From NCBI GenBank assembly GCA_910588935.1, contig CAJUSM010000061.1, positions 1 through 18,560 of the forward strand: a DNA stretch of 18,560 nt, read 5' to 3'. The first letter of the stretch is position 1, and each line of letters begins with the position of its first letter. The translations under genes and the position numbers were made by a program. The notes under the pieces are model-generated. The model had not been told where the DNA came from, made no database searches, and saw only the letters and a program-made list of their open reading frames with translations. This stretch comes from an uncultured Oscillospiraceae bacterium. Its GTDB lineage: Bacteria > Bacillota > Clostridia > Oscillospirales > Acutalibacteraceae. Below, in pieces: positions 6,563 to 14,203 of the stretch.

Positions 6563-7867
6563 ATGCGCATGTATGACATTATTCACAAAAAAAGAGAGGG
6601 CGGATGCCTTAGTTCCCAAGAAATTGCCTGGCTGGTGGACGCTGTTACCCGCTCTACGGTGCCAGATTACCAGATATCCGCCTTGCTGATGGCAATCTTT
6701 TTCCAGGGTATGACCCCAGAAGAGACAGTGGAACTCACCGTTGCCATGGCCCGGTCTGGGGATATGGCGGACCTCTCCCAAATCCCTGGGGTAAAGGTGG
6801 ACAAGCATTCTACCGGCGGCGTGGGAGATAAGACCTCCTTGATTGTAGGCCCTATTGCCGCGGCCTGCGGGGTGAAAATAGCCAAAATGAGCGGCCGGGG
6901 CCTGGGCCATACCGGGGGCACAGTGGACAAGCTGGAAAGCATACCAGGGGTAACAATGGATATTCCCCGGGAGCGTTTTTTTCAAATTGTTCGGGATACA
7001 GGCATTGCCATTGTGGGCCAGTCTGGCAGCCTTTGCCCTGCGGATAAAAAGCTGTACGCCCTGCGGGACGTAACCGCCACAGTGGAAAGCCTGCCCTTAA
7101 TTGCCGCCAGTATTATGTCCAAAAAGCTGGCCTCTGGGGCAGACGCCATTTTACTGGATGTTAAGGTGGGCTCTGGCGCTTTTATGAAAACCCAAGAGGA
7201 GGCTCAGCGGCTGGCCCAGCTAATGGTGGACGCGGGGAACCAGGCGGGAAGACGCACCGCGGCCTTGATTACCGACATGGATACGCCCTTGGGCGCCTGC
7301 ATTGGCAATGCTTTGGAAGTGGCCGAGGCCTGCGAGATTCTCCAGGGACGGGGGGACAGGCGGCTGGCAGAGCTCTGCAGCCAGCTGGCCCAAGCAATGA
7401 TCTGCCTGGCCGGCCTGGGGGACCAGGGCGCTGCCCGGGAAATGGTTCAGGAGGCAATTCGCTCTGGCAGGGCTTTTCATACTCTGTGCCGGATGGTGGA
7501 GGCCCAAGGCGGGGACAGCGGCTTTTTGCAGGACACTGGGCGGCTGCCAAAATCCGCTGTATGCCGGGAGGCGCACATGCCTGAGGACGGCTATATTGTG
7601 GGCCTGGATGCGGAAAGCTGCGGCCTTGCCGCCATGGAGCTGGGGGCGGGCCGAGAGACCAAAGAGAGCGCCATTGATTACGGCGCGGGCATTGTGCTGC
7701 TGAAAAACAAGGGGGATTCCGGCAAAAAGGGCGAGCCCCTGGCCAGGCTTTATGCCAACACACAGGAGCAGTGCGCCCGGGCAGAGGAACGGCTGCTCAG
7801 CGCGTTGCGCATTGGCCCCAATCCCCCAGCGGCCAGGGCGCTGGTTCTCCGCCGGATTGGGGTGTGA
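6563..7867 (+). CDS. pdp: Pyrimidine-nucleoside phosphorylase
   Basis: Splits uridine, deoxyuridine or thymidine with phosphate into base and (deoxy)ribose-1-phosphate, the step after cytidine deaminase. At 434 aa it is full length: an N-terminal helical domain holds the phosphate loop KHSTGGVGDKTS (81-92), the family signature SGRGLGHTGGTVDKLES spans 110-126, and the pyrimidine-binding LRDVTATVESLPLIAASIMSKK follows at about 166-187, with the Arg, Ser and Lys used for base recognition. The C-terminal alpha/beta domain is complete. Firmicute enzymes of this family normally accept both uridine and thymidine, so I use pdp and not deoA. AAAGGAG lies 9 bases before the ATG at 6563; the ATG at 6569 would be too far away. 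It is the last gene before a strong terminator. Confidence 0.95.
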   Translation: MRMYDIIHKKREGGCLSSQEIAWLVDAVTRSTVPDYQISALLMAIFFQGMTPEETVELTVAMARSGDMADLSQIPGVKVDKHSTGGVGDKTSLIVGPIAAACGVKIAKMSGRGLGHTGGTVDKLESIPGVTMDIPRERFFQIVRDTGIAIVGQSGSLCPADKKLYALRDVTATVESLPLIAASIMSKKLASGADAILLDVKVGSGAFMKTQEEAQRLAQLMVDAGNQAGRRTAALITDMDTPLGACIGNALEVAEACEILQGRGDRRLAELCSQLAQAMICLAGLGDQGAAREMVQEAIRSGRAFHTLCRMVEAQGGDSGFLQDTGRLPKSAVCREAHMPEDGYIVGLDAESCGLAAMELGAGRETKESAIDYGAGIVLLKNKGDSGKKGEPLARLYANTQEQCARAEERLLSALRIGPNPPAARALVLRRIGV

Positions 7868-7880
7868 ACTTGGGAAGGCA

Positions 7881-7916
7881 AAAGGAAAAGGCCCGCGGCT
7901 TGCGGGCCTTCTATGT
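7881..7916. terminator. Bidirectional terminator between pdp and ppiB
   Basis: A perfect 9-bp stem, AAGGCCCGC (7888-7896) with GCGGGCCTT (7902-7910), has a 5-base loop. On the minus strand it runs into TTTTCCTTTT, a good U-tract for ending ppiB. On the plus strand the tail is only CTATGTATCTT, so it is weaker for pdp. It lies between the two converging stop codons. Confidence 0.8.
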
Positions 7917-7975
7917 ATCTTCCCAAACAGCTCAAACTAAAAGGGTGGGGAAGAGGAGAATTTTTGGAGCGGCTT

Positions 7976-8500
7976 TTAGTATTCCGGGCCGGTAACAGGC
8001 TCTGGGTACTCCTCCCCAAAGGTATCCACTGTCACCTTTTCCATAATCTGGTCTTGGTCCGGCCGGTCGTCCCGGTCTCGGGGGGCGCTGACAATTTTGT
8101 CCGCCACCTCCTGGCCTTCCGTTACCTTGCCAAAGGCGGCATACTGGCCGTCTAGATAGGGGGCGTCGCTGACCATAATAAAGAACTGGGAGCCCGCGCT
8201 GTTGGGCTGCTGAGACCTGGCCATAGAGATAACGCCTGTGGTGTGCTTCAGGTTGTTTTCAAAGCCATTGGCGGAAAACTCGCCCTCAATCCCGTAGCCC
8301 GGGCCGCCTATGCCGGTGCCCTCCGGGTCGCCTCCCTGGATCATAAAGCCCGGGATTACCCGATGGAAGATGGTGCCGTCGTAAAAGCCCTTGCTGGCCA
8401 AAGAGATAAAGTTGTTCACCGTGTTAGGCGCAACCTGAGGGTAAAGCTCCACTTTTATTACCCCCTGGTTGGTCTCTATGGTGACTACGGGATTTTTCAT
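7976..8500 (-). CDS. ppiB: Cyclophilin-type peptidyl-prolyl isomerase
   Basis: Catalyses cis-trans isomerisation of proline bonds. The 174 aa hold the full cyclophilin core: IFHRVIPGFMIQGGDPEGTG (44-63), with catalytic Arg47 and the Phe/Met/Gln pocket residues, then a shortened NSAGSQFFIM segment and AAFGKVTEG. There is no signal peptide or lipobox, so it acts in the cytoplasm. The C-terminal tail (after about residue 155) is acidic and proline-rich. The frame is open 25 codons further upstream, but the ATG at 8500 has a perfect GGAGG site and gives the normal N-terminus. It is a single-gene unit on the minus strand, with its own promoter and terminator, divergent from xth. Confidence 0.95.
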   Translation of the reverse strand: MKNPVVTIETNQGVIKVELYPQVAPNTVNNFISLASKGFYDGTIFHRVIPGFMIQGGDPEGTGIGGPGYGIEGEFSANGFENNLKHTTGVISMARSQQPNSAGSQFFIMVSDAPYLDGQYAAFGKVTEGQEVADKIVSAPRDRDDRPDQDQIMEKVTVDTFGEEYPEPVTGPEY

Positions 8501-8536
8501 TGTTCTGCCTCCAATTTCAATTTTTCCGTTTTTCCC

Positions 8537-8566
8537 AATATAATATGATAGTTTATGCGGTTTCAA
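8537..8566 (-). promoter_or_regulatory. Candidate sigma-A promoter for ppiB
   Basis: On the minus strand TTGAAA (8566-8561) and TATATT (8542-8537) are 18 bases apart. Transcription would start near 8530, about 30 bases before the ppiB start codon, which suits the position of its ribosome site. Confidence 0.5.
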
Positions 8567-8706
8567 TCGGCGCATATACTATACGACCCGCCTGCCGGGT
8601 TTATGGCTATTCTATCATACTTTTTCCAGTTGGCCTAGAGCTTTCTAGGATATTTCCGGAATTTTACATTTTATTCATACCTTGTTAACAATCTTTACTG
8701 TTAGAA

Positions 8707-8723
8707 AAAGCTGCGGCAGCTTT
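8707..8723. repeat. Dyad symmetry upstream of xth
   Basis: AAAGCTGCGGCAGCTTT is a perfect inverted repeat of 8 bases per arm around one central G. It could be an operator or a hairpin in the xth leader. On the minus strand it is followed by TTTTTC, like a terminator, but no minus-strand gene lies upstream to use it. It does not match the Firmicute LexA box. Confidence 0.5.
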
Positions 8724-8870
8724 GGTTTCTTATGACTAAATGGGAGAATTTTTTGTATGAAAAAGGACAGGCTTTGTTTTGAAAATAGAGGAAAAAGAGA
8801 GCTTGGGGGCCGAACGCGGTCAATTGCCTTCGGCACAGAATGAACATATTACAGAAAGCGAGAATTGATA

Positions 8871-9632
8871 ATGAAGCTGTTATCCTGGAATGTAAACGGC
8901 CTGCGCGCCTGTATGGGAAAGGGTTTTATGGACCTGCTGGAGGGGGAAACCCCAGACGCCATCTGCCTGCAGGAAACAAAAATGCAGCGGGAACAGGGGG
9001 ATTTCCAGTTCCCGGGATACGAGGAATACTGGTACTCCGCGGAGAAAAAGGGGTACTCAGGCACAGCTATTTTTTCCAAAACCCCGCCTCTTTCCGTATC
9101 GTACGGCATGGGGAACGAGGACTTCGACCGAGAGGGCCGGCTGATTGCCGCCGAGTATGAAAGCTTTATTTTGGTGACTATTTATACCCCTAACTCACAG
9201 CGGGGCTTGGAGCGCCTGGGGTTTCGGATGCGGTTTGAGGACGAGCTTCGGGAGTTTCTGGCCCGCTTGCGGGAGAAAAAGCCGGTGGTGGTATGTGGGG
9301 ATCTCAATGTAGCCCACAGGCCCATAGACCTGAAAAACGACAGGTCCAACATAGGCAACGCGGGGTATACCTATGAGGAACGGGGAAAGTTTGGAGAGCT
9401 GTTGGCCAGTGGCTTTGTAGATACCTTTCGCCATTTTTATCCGGACAAGGAGGACGCCTACTCCTGGTGGAGCTATATGAACAATTCCAGGCAGAACAAT
9501 GTGGGGTGGCGGATTGACTATTTTCTGGCGGATGACCGGCTGACGGGCCGCTTGGAAGATGCCTTTATTTTGCCCCAGTACCTGGGCAGCGACCATTGCC
9601 CAGTGGGAATTTTGCTCAAAGAATCAGAATAA
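8871..9632 (+). CDS. xth: Exodeoxyribonuclease III / AP endonuclease
   Basis: Mg-dependent enzyme that cuts DNA at abasic sites and trims 3' ends during base-excision repair. The 253 aa cover the whole fold: WNVNGLRA (6-13, with the metal- and phosphate-binding Asn), LQETK (33-37, metal ligand Glu35), IYTPNSQ (104-110, Tyr105), GDLNVAH (143-149, catalytic Asp144 and Asn146), NVGWRIDYFL (210-219), and SDHCPVG (240-246, Asp241-His242). Start choice: a TTG at 8865 is in frame, but the ATG at 8871 gives the standard family N-terminus MKLLSWNVNG. The ribosome site is weak (AAAGCGAGA), unlike the other genes here. The sirtuin gene follows 96 bases later on the same strand. Confidence 0.95.
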   Translation: MKLLSWNVNGLRACMGKGFMDLLEGETPDAICLQETKMQREQGDFQFPGYEEYWYSAEKKGYSGTAIFSKTPPLSVSYGMGNEDFDREGRLIAAEYESFILVTIYTPNSQRGLERLGFRMRFEDELREFLARLREKKPVVVCGDLNVAHRPIDLKNDRSNIGNAGYTYEERGKFGELLASGFVDTFRHFYPDKEDAYSWWSYMNNSRQNNVGWRIDYFLADDRLTGRLEDAFILPQYLGSDHCPVGILLKESE

Positions 9633-9728
9633 GCCTTGGTATGTATGGATGAGAACAGGGAACGCCAGGCCAGCGAAAAGGGGGAGAAAATCCCAAAGCC
9701 CTTCCCATTCCAAAAGGAGGTTATCTCA

Positions 9729-10457
9729 ATGACAGACATTCAGCAGCTAAAGGAGTGGCTGGCAGCCTGCAAGCACAATATCTTTCTGGGCGGCGCAGGG
9801 GTATCCACTGCCAGTGGTATTCCAGACTTTCGCAGCGCCCATGGGCTGTATATGGAGAAAAAGCAAGGGATATCCTACGAGGAGATGCTCTCTCACGACT
9901 ACTATGTTCACCATAGGGCAGAGTTTTATGATTTTCTCCGCAATGTAATGCTATATCCCAACGCCAAGCCCAATCCTGCCCATTTTGCCCTAGCCAAGCT
10001 GGAGCAGGAGGGCCGGCTGGAGGCGGTAATTACCCAAAATATTGATGGGCTGCACCAGATGGCGGGGAGCAAGAATGTCATTGAGCTCCACGGCAACGAA
10101 GACCGGTACCTGTGCCAGACTTGCGGCAGGCAGTACAATATGCGCTATGTGATGGACTGTAAGGGCGTGCCGGAATGCGCCTGCGGGGGACAGCTGAAGC
10201 CGGACGTGGTGCTTTACGGGGAACAGCTGAACCAGCGGGATTTGATTCGGGCCATTGGCTATGCTCAGGACGCGGGGCTGATGATTGTGGGGGGCACGTC
10301 GCTGGTGGTGTACCCGGTGGCAGGGCTAGTAACTTATGTTTCCCCTAAGGCCAAATTGGTGATTATCAACCGGGACCCCACGCCGTATGATCACCGGGCA
10401 AGCCTGATTATCCGAGAGGACTTGGCGGAGGTGTTGGCAAAAGCGGCGGGGCTGTAG
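9729..10457 (+). CDS. NAD-dependent protein deacylase (sirtuin)
   Basis: Sir2-family enzyme that removes acetyl or related groups from lysine while consuming NAD. The 242 aa contain GAGVSTASGIPDFRS (22-36, NAD loop), TQNIDGLH (102-109), catalytic His121 in ELHGN, a zinc site formed by CQTC (129-132) and CAC (150-152), and GGTSLVVYPVAGL (188-200) closing the Rossmann fold. The loop after the zinc site has KPDVVLYGE, as in typical bacterial sirtuins. The frame is open 31 codons further upstream, but AAGGAGG lies just before the ATG at 9729 and fixes the start. It lies downstream of xth. The spacer after it has no clear terminator; a promoter for the next gene follows. Confidence 0.95.
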   Translation: MTDIQQLKEWLAACKHNIFLGGAGVSTASGIPDFRSAHGLYMEKKQGISYEEMLSHDYYVHHRAEFYDFLRNVMLYPNAKPNPAHFALAKLEQEGRLEAVITQNIDGLHQMAGSKNVIELHGNEDRYLCQTCGRQYNMRYVMDCKGVPECACGGQLKPDVVLYGEQLNQRDLIRAIGYAQDAGLMIVGGTSLVVYPVAGLVTYVSPKAKLVIINRDPTPYDHRASLIIREDLAEVLAKAAGL

Positions 10458-10596
10458 GAGAAAAACGGCGAAAAAAGATGCCGGCGGGCGACATAGGCAG
10501 GCAAGGGCGGAGCGCCAGCTTTTTAAGCTTACAAGCCCCCCGTGCCCAACCAGCTGCCCGCCAATTTGCCGCCTCTAACAAGAATGCGCTTTTTGT

Positions 10597-10625
10597 TTGC
10601 AACAGGGCCTGTTTCGTGGTATAAT
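10597..10625 (+). promoter_or_regulatory. Sigma-A promoter for the ABC exporter
   Basis: TTGCAA (10597-10602) and a perfect TATAAT (10620-10625) are exactly 17 bases apart, giving a start near 10632 and a leader of about 55 bases. The rest of the 10458-10686 spacer shows no gene. A short GGCG-GAG-CGCC hairpin near 10510 followed by AGCTTTTT is too weak to call as a terminator. Confidence 0.8.
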
Positions 10626-10686
10626 AAACTTTTAGAAAAAACTGGAAATTCTTTGAGAAATGAGGGTTAAAATGGAGGCAACACAA

Positions 10687-12435
10687 ATGAAACGCCCAAA
10701 AGGGCTGGCGCGCCGTTTTGTGCCATATTTTAAAAAGTACACAGGTGTTCTGCTTTTTGACCTGTTCTGTGCCGCGCTGACTACGGTCTGTGAGCTGGCC
10801 CTGCCCTTGTTGGTACGCTATGTTACCGATATGGCCATTAACGACCTGGCGGCCCTTACCATGGAGCTGGTGCTGAAAATTGGGATTCTTTACCTGTTTC
10901 TCTGCCTGGTAGACGCTGGGGCCACCTTTTTTCGGGCCTCTATTGGCCATATTATGGGGGCAAAGATGGAGACGGATATGCGCTCTGACCTGTTCTCCCA
11001 CTTGCAGAAGCTTTCGTTTCAGTACTTTGACAATATGAAGGTGGGGCAGATTATGTCCCGGATTACCTCTGACCTGTTTGATGTGACCGAGTTTGCCCAC
11101 CATTGCCCAGAGGAAATCTTTATGGCCGGCATTAAGATTATTGGGGCCTTTGCCATCCTTTGCGGGGTGAATGTACCCTTAACTCTAATCGTGTTCTCGG
11201 CTGTGCCCCTTATGGTGATTGCCGCAGCCTATTTTAACGGGAAAATGCGGGACCAGTTCCGCCGTCAGCGCTCCCAGATTGGGGAGATTAACGCCCAAGT
11301 GGAGGATAGCCTGCTGGGGGTCCGGGTGGTAAAGTCTTTTGCCAATGAGGACCTGGAGACAGAAAAGTTTGAGGCGGGCAACCGCACCTTTTTCAATATC
11401 AAGCGTGTCCGGTATTACCTAATGGGAGGCTTTGAGGCCAGCAACCGGATGTTTGACGGACTGATGCATTTTCTCGTTTTGCTGGTGGGCGCGATTTTTA
11501 TGATTAAAGGCCAGGTGCGTCCGGCAGACCTGGTGGCCTATATGCTGTATGTGGGCACCCTAATTACATCTATCCGCCAGTTGGTGCAGTTTGCCGAGCA
11601 GTTCCAGCAGGGAATGACAGGCATTGAGCGGTTTTTCCAGATTATGGACGCGGATGTGGATATTTTCGACGAGCCAGAGGCAAAACCCCTGGCGGTTCGA
11701 GAGGGGGGCGTCCACTTTGAGCATGTGGGCTTTAGCTACGCGGACGACGGCAAGCAGGTGCTCTCTGAAATTAACCTAGACGTAAAGCCTGGGCAGAATG
11801 TGGCTTTGGTGGGCCCTTCCGGCAGCGGCAAGACCACCCTTTGCAACCTAATTCCCCGGTTTTACAATGTAACCGAAGGGCGTATTCTCATTGACGGCCA
11901 GGATATCCGCAATGTCACCCTCCGGTCCCTGCGGGAGCAGATTGGCTTTGTGCAGCAGGACGTGTACATGTTTTCCGGCACAGTGTTTGAGAACATTGCG
12001 TACGGCCGGCCTGGGGCCAGCCGGGAGGAAGTGATCGCCGCGGCAAAGCAGGCGGGGGCCCACAAGTTTATCACAGAGCTCAGCGCCGGCTATGATACCT
12101 ATGTAGGGGAGCGGGGAGTAAAGCTTTCCGGCGGGCAGAAGCAGCGGCTCAGCATTGCCCGGGCCTTTTTGAAAAATCCGCCTATTCTGATTTTGGATGA
12201 GGCCACCTCGGCTTTGGACAATGAGAGCGAAAAAATCGTTCAGGAATCCCTAGAAAAGCTTTCTCAGGGCAGGACTACCTTTACCATAGCCCACCGGCTT
12301 TCTACCATTCGCAATGCCACGGTGATTTTGGTGCTGACGGAAAATGGCATTGAGGAAAAAGGCACCCACCAGGAGCTAATGGACAAAGGCGGGGTATATT
12401 ATCACTTGTACAGCGCCTACGGAGACAAAACGTAA
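10687..12435 (+). CDS. ABC exporter, fused membrane and ATPase domains
   Basis: Half-transporter of 582 aa that would work as a homodimer or with another half. The N-terminal 310 residues hold hydrophobic segments and the FQYFDNMKVGQIMSRITSD intracellular loop typical of lipid, peptide or drug exporters (MsbA/LmrA type). The ATPase domain holds Walker A GPSGSGKTT (376-384), the Q-loop FVQQDVYMF, signature LSGGQKQR (480-487), Walker B ILILDEATSALD (500-511) and the switch His536. All catalytic residues are present. ATG codons at 10660, 10672 and 10687 are all in frame. I chose 10687 because GGAGG lies 8 bases before it; GAGGG before 10672 is a second possibility. It has a clear promoter and appears to be transcribed alone. 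No neighbour reveals the substrate. Confidence 0.92.
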   Translation: MKRPKGLARRFVPYFKKYTGVLLFDLFCAALTTVCELALPLLVRYVTDMAINDLAALTMELVLKIGILYLFLCLVDAGATFFRASIGHIMGAKMETDMRSDLFSHLQKLSFQYFDNMKVGQIMSRITSDLFDVTEFAHHCPEEIFMAGIKIIGAFAILCGVNVPLTLIVFSAVPLMVIAAAYFNGKMRDQFRRQRSQIGEINAQVEDSLLGVRVVKSFANEDLETEKFEAGNRTFFNIKRVRYYLMGGFEASNRMFDGLMHFLVLLVGAIFMIKGQVRPADLVAYMLYVGTLITSIRQLVQFAEQFQQGMTGIERFFQIMDADVDIFDEPEAKPLAVREGGVHFEHVGFSYADDGKQVLSEINLDVKPGQNVALVGPSGSGKTTLCNLIPRFYNVTEGRILIDGQDIRNVTLRSLREQIGFVQQDVYMFSGTVFENIAYGRPGASREEVIAAAKQAGAHKFITELSAGYDTYVGERGVKLSGGQKQRLSIARAFLKNPPILILDEATSALDNESEKIVQESLEKLSQGRTTFTIAHRLSTIRNATVILVLTENGIEEKGTHQELMDKGGVYYHLYSAYGDKT

Positions 12436-12729
12436 CGCTGATATGCCGGGAGGAAAACTATAAAGTTTGCCTTAGCAGAGCCTCGAGGCTTTGACTTTGC
12501 CGAAAGCTTTCTCATCATCAAAAAAATTGGGATGGAGTTCTGAAACGCCCCGGGCTTTACGGAACCTGCGCTTCTCTCTAAAAGCAAAACGTTTTGCATG
12601 TACGCCAACGCGGCAAATGCCCGAATTCGCCGAAAACTCTCTGCTCTCCAGCTGCTAATTTTACAAAGAAGAATCCTCTGCAAACCAAATCCCCTCCAAA
12701 AAACACCAGGAAAGGACAGTGTCAACCCC
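12436..12729. other. Unexplained spacer before murD
   Basis: These 294 bases lie between the ABC exporter and murD. No promoter pair or terminator is convincing. The plus strand in the murD frame stays open except for one TGA near 12539, and reads like a protein remnant (LAEPRGFDFAESFLIIKK, then SKSKTFCMYANAANARIRRK). The minus strand is also open across the region. It contains a 14-base perfect palindrome at 12584-12597. It may be a decayed gene or an intergenic repeat. Confidence 0.4.
12584..12597. repeat. 14-bp perfect palindrome
   Basis: GCAAAACGTTTTGC is a perfect palindrome with no loop, about 133 bases upstream of the murD start. It looks more like a protein-binding operator than a hairpin terminator, as it has no loop and no T-tract. 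Confidence 0.5.
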
Positions 12730-14100
12730 ATGAACAGCCAAGATTTTTTCCAAAAGCTCTCTGGCAAAACCGTTACCTTCTGCGGCATTGGCCGCAGCCA
12801 TTTGCCCTTAATAGAACTCTTTCTCGCCCATGGGGCAAAGGTTTCCGCCCGGGATAAACGGGGCTTTTCCGCCTTGGGGGCAGAGGGGCCCAGGCTTCAA
12901 AGCCAGGGTGTACAGCTGATTTTGGGAGAAAATTACCTGGAAGCCCTCCAGGAGGACGTGATCTTCCGTACCCCTGGCATGCCTTTTCATCTGCCAGAGC
13001 TGGAGGAGGCCCGGGGGCGGGGGCAGGCTGTTACCAGCGAGATGGAGGTGTTCTTTGACCTATGCCCCTGCAAACGATATGGCGTTACCGGCAGCGACGG
13101 CAAAACCACCACCACCACCATTCTTGCCCGTTTTTTAGAGACCCAGGGCAAAACCGTTCATCTGGGGGGCAACATTGGCAGGCCCCTGCTGCCGGAAATT
13201 GAAAGCATTCTTCCTGGGGACCGGGCGGTGGCAGAGCTCTCCAGTTTCCAGCTGATCTCTATGGGGTCCAGCCCGGAGGTGGCGGTGGTGACAAACCTGG
13301 CCCCGAATCATTTGGATATCCACAAGGATATGGAAGAGTATGTGCAGGCGAAAAAAAATATCTTCCTTCATCAGAACGGCTTTAGCCGGGCGGTGCTTAA
13401 CCTAGATAATGAGATTACCGCTGCCTTTGCCCCCGAAATCCGTGGCGACCTGTGGCTGTTTAGCCGCCGGCAAAGACCCAGCCGGGGGGTGTTCTGCGAT
13501 GGGGAGGCTGTTTATGTGAACGGGGAAAAGCTGCTGGAGGTAAAGGAAATTAAGCTGCCTGGCTGGCATAATGTGGAAAACTATATGGCCGCCATTGCCG
13601 CCGCTTGGGGCGATGTGGAGCCGGAGTGTATGCGCCAGGTGGCAAGAGAATTCGGCGGGGTGGAGCACCGCATGGAGCTGGTGCGGGAGCGAAATGGGGT
13701 GAAGTATTATAACGACTCCATTGCCAGCTCTCCCAGCAGGACCATTTCTGGGACCTTGTCCTTTTACAAGGAAAAGATTATTTTGATCTGCGGGGGATAT
13801 GACAAGCATATTCCCTATGCTCCCCTGGGCCCGGCCATTTGCGCTGGGGTAAAGGAGCTGATTTTAATGGGGGCCACAGGCCCGAAAATTGAAGAGGCGG
13901 TGAAGAAGGCTGCCAACGACCAGCAGGGCGGGCCAGCGATACACCATGTAAAGGATATGGAAGAGGCGGTGGCGCTGGCGGCAAAGCTGGGCGCGGCGGG
14001 AGACGTGGTATCGCTTTCGCCGGCATCGGCGTCCTTTGACCTGTACCCAGGCTTTGAGGCCAGGGGCAGGCACTTTAAAGAGCTGGTCAACAAACTGTAA
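12730..14100 (+). CDS. murD: UDP-N-acetylmuramoylalanine--D-glutamate ligase
   Basis: Cytoplasmic Mur ligase that adds D-Glu, the product of MurI, to UDP-MurNAc-L-Ala using ATP. The 456 aa match the family. Domain 1 starts with FCGIGRSHLPLI (17-28), the UDP-binding loop. The central ATPase domain begins with GVTGSDGKTTTTTIL (118-132, Lys125). Most Mur ligases have GTNGKTT; Ser-Asp here is a common variant in clostridial MurD. GGNIG, AELSSFQ, NLAPNHLDIH and the carbamylated-Lys region AKKN follow. The C-terminal domain has YYNDSIASSP and ICGGYDKH. The frame is open 44 codons upstream to 12598, but the ATG at 12730 gives the normal N-terminus. Its ribosome site AGGAAAGGA lies about 14 bases away, which is rather far. 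rnr follows after 103 bases. Confidence 0.95.
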   Translation: MNSQDFFQKLSGKTVTFCGIGRSHLPLIELFLAHGAKVSARDKRGFSALGAEGPRLQSQGVQLILGENYLEALQEDVIFRTPGMPFHLPELEEARGRGQAVTSEMEVFFDLCPCKRYGVTGSDGKTTTTTILARFLETQGKTVHLGGNIGRPLLPEIESILPGDRAVAELSSFQLISMGSSPEVAVVTNLAPNHLDIHKDMEEYVQAKKNIFLHQNGFSRAVLNLDNEITAAFAPEIRGDLWLFSRRQRPSRGVFCDGEAVYVNGEKLLEVKEIKLPGWHNVENYMAAIAAAWGDVEPECMRQVAREFGGVEHRMELVRERNGVKYYNDSIASSPSRTISGTLSFYKEKIILICGGYDKHIPYAPLGPAICAGVKELILMGATGPKIEEAVKKAANDQQGGPAIHHVKDMEEAVALAAKLGAAGDVVSLSPASASFDLYPGFEARGRHFKELVNKL

Positions 14101-14203
14101 AAGCAAAAAAACAGTAGGGAACATGAAAGAACAGGATGCCGCCTGCCCTTGTGCATCTTCATTTTACACATTCATCCTTTAACTATAGAAAAGAGGAGAC
14201 ACT

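Larger units (their letters stand above)
8501..8870. other. Divergent intergenic region between ppiB and xth
   Basis: These 370 bases are AT-richer than the genes. They hold the ppiB promoter (8537-8566), a 10-bp palindrome TTGTTAACAA (8682-8691), and a 17-base dyad AAAGCTGCGGCAGCTTT (8707-8723). On the minus strand the dyad is followed by TTTTTC. A 28-codon frame (8757-8843) has a GGGAGA about 11 bases before its ATG but no recognisable product. The xth promoter is unclear: TTTACA (8663-8668) with TAACAA 17 bases on is the best pair and is weak. Confidence 0.5.

Noticed and set aside
8865..8870. TTG start for xth
   Set aside because: It adds only two residues, and the ATG at 8871 gives the standard N-terminus.
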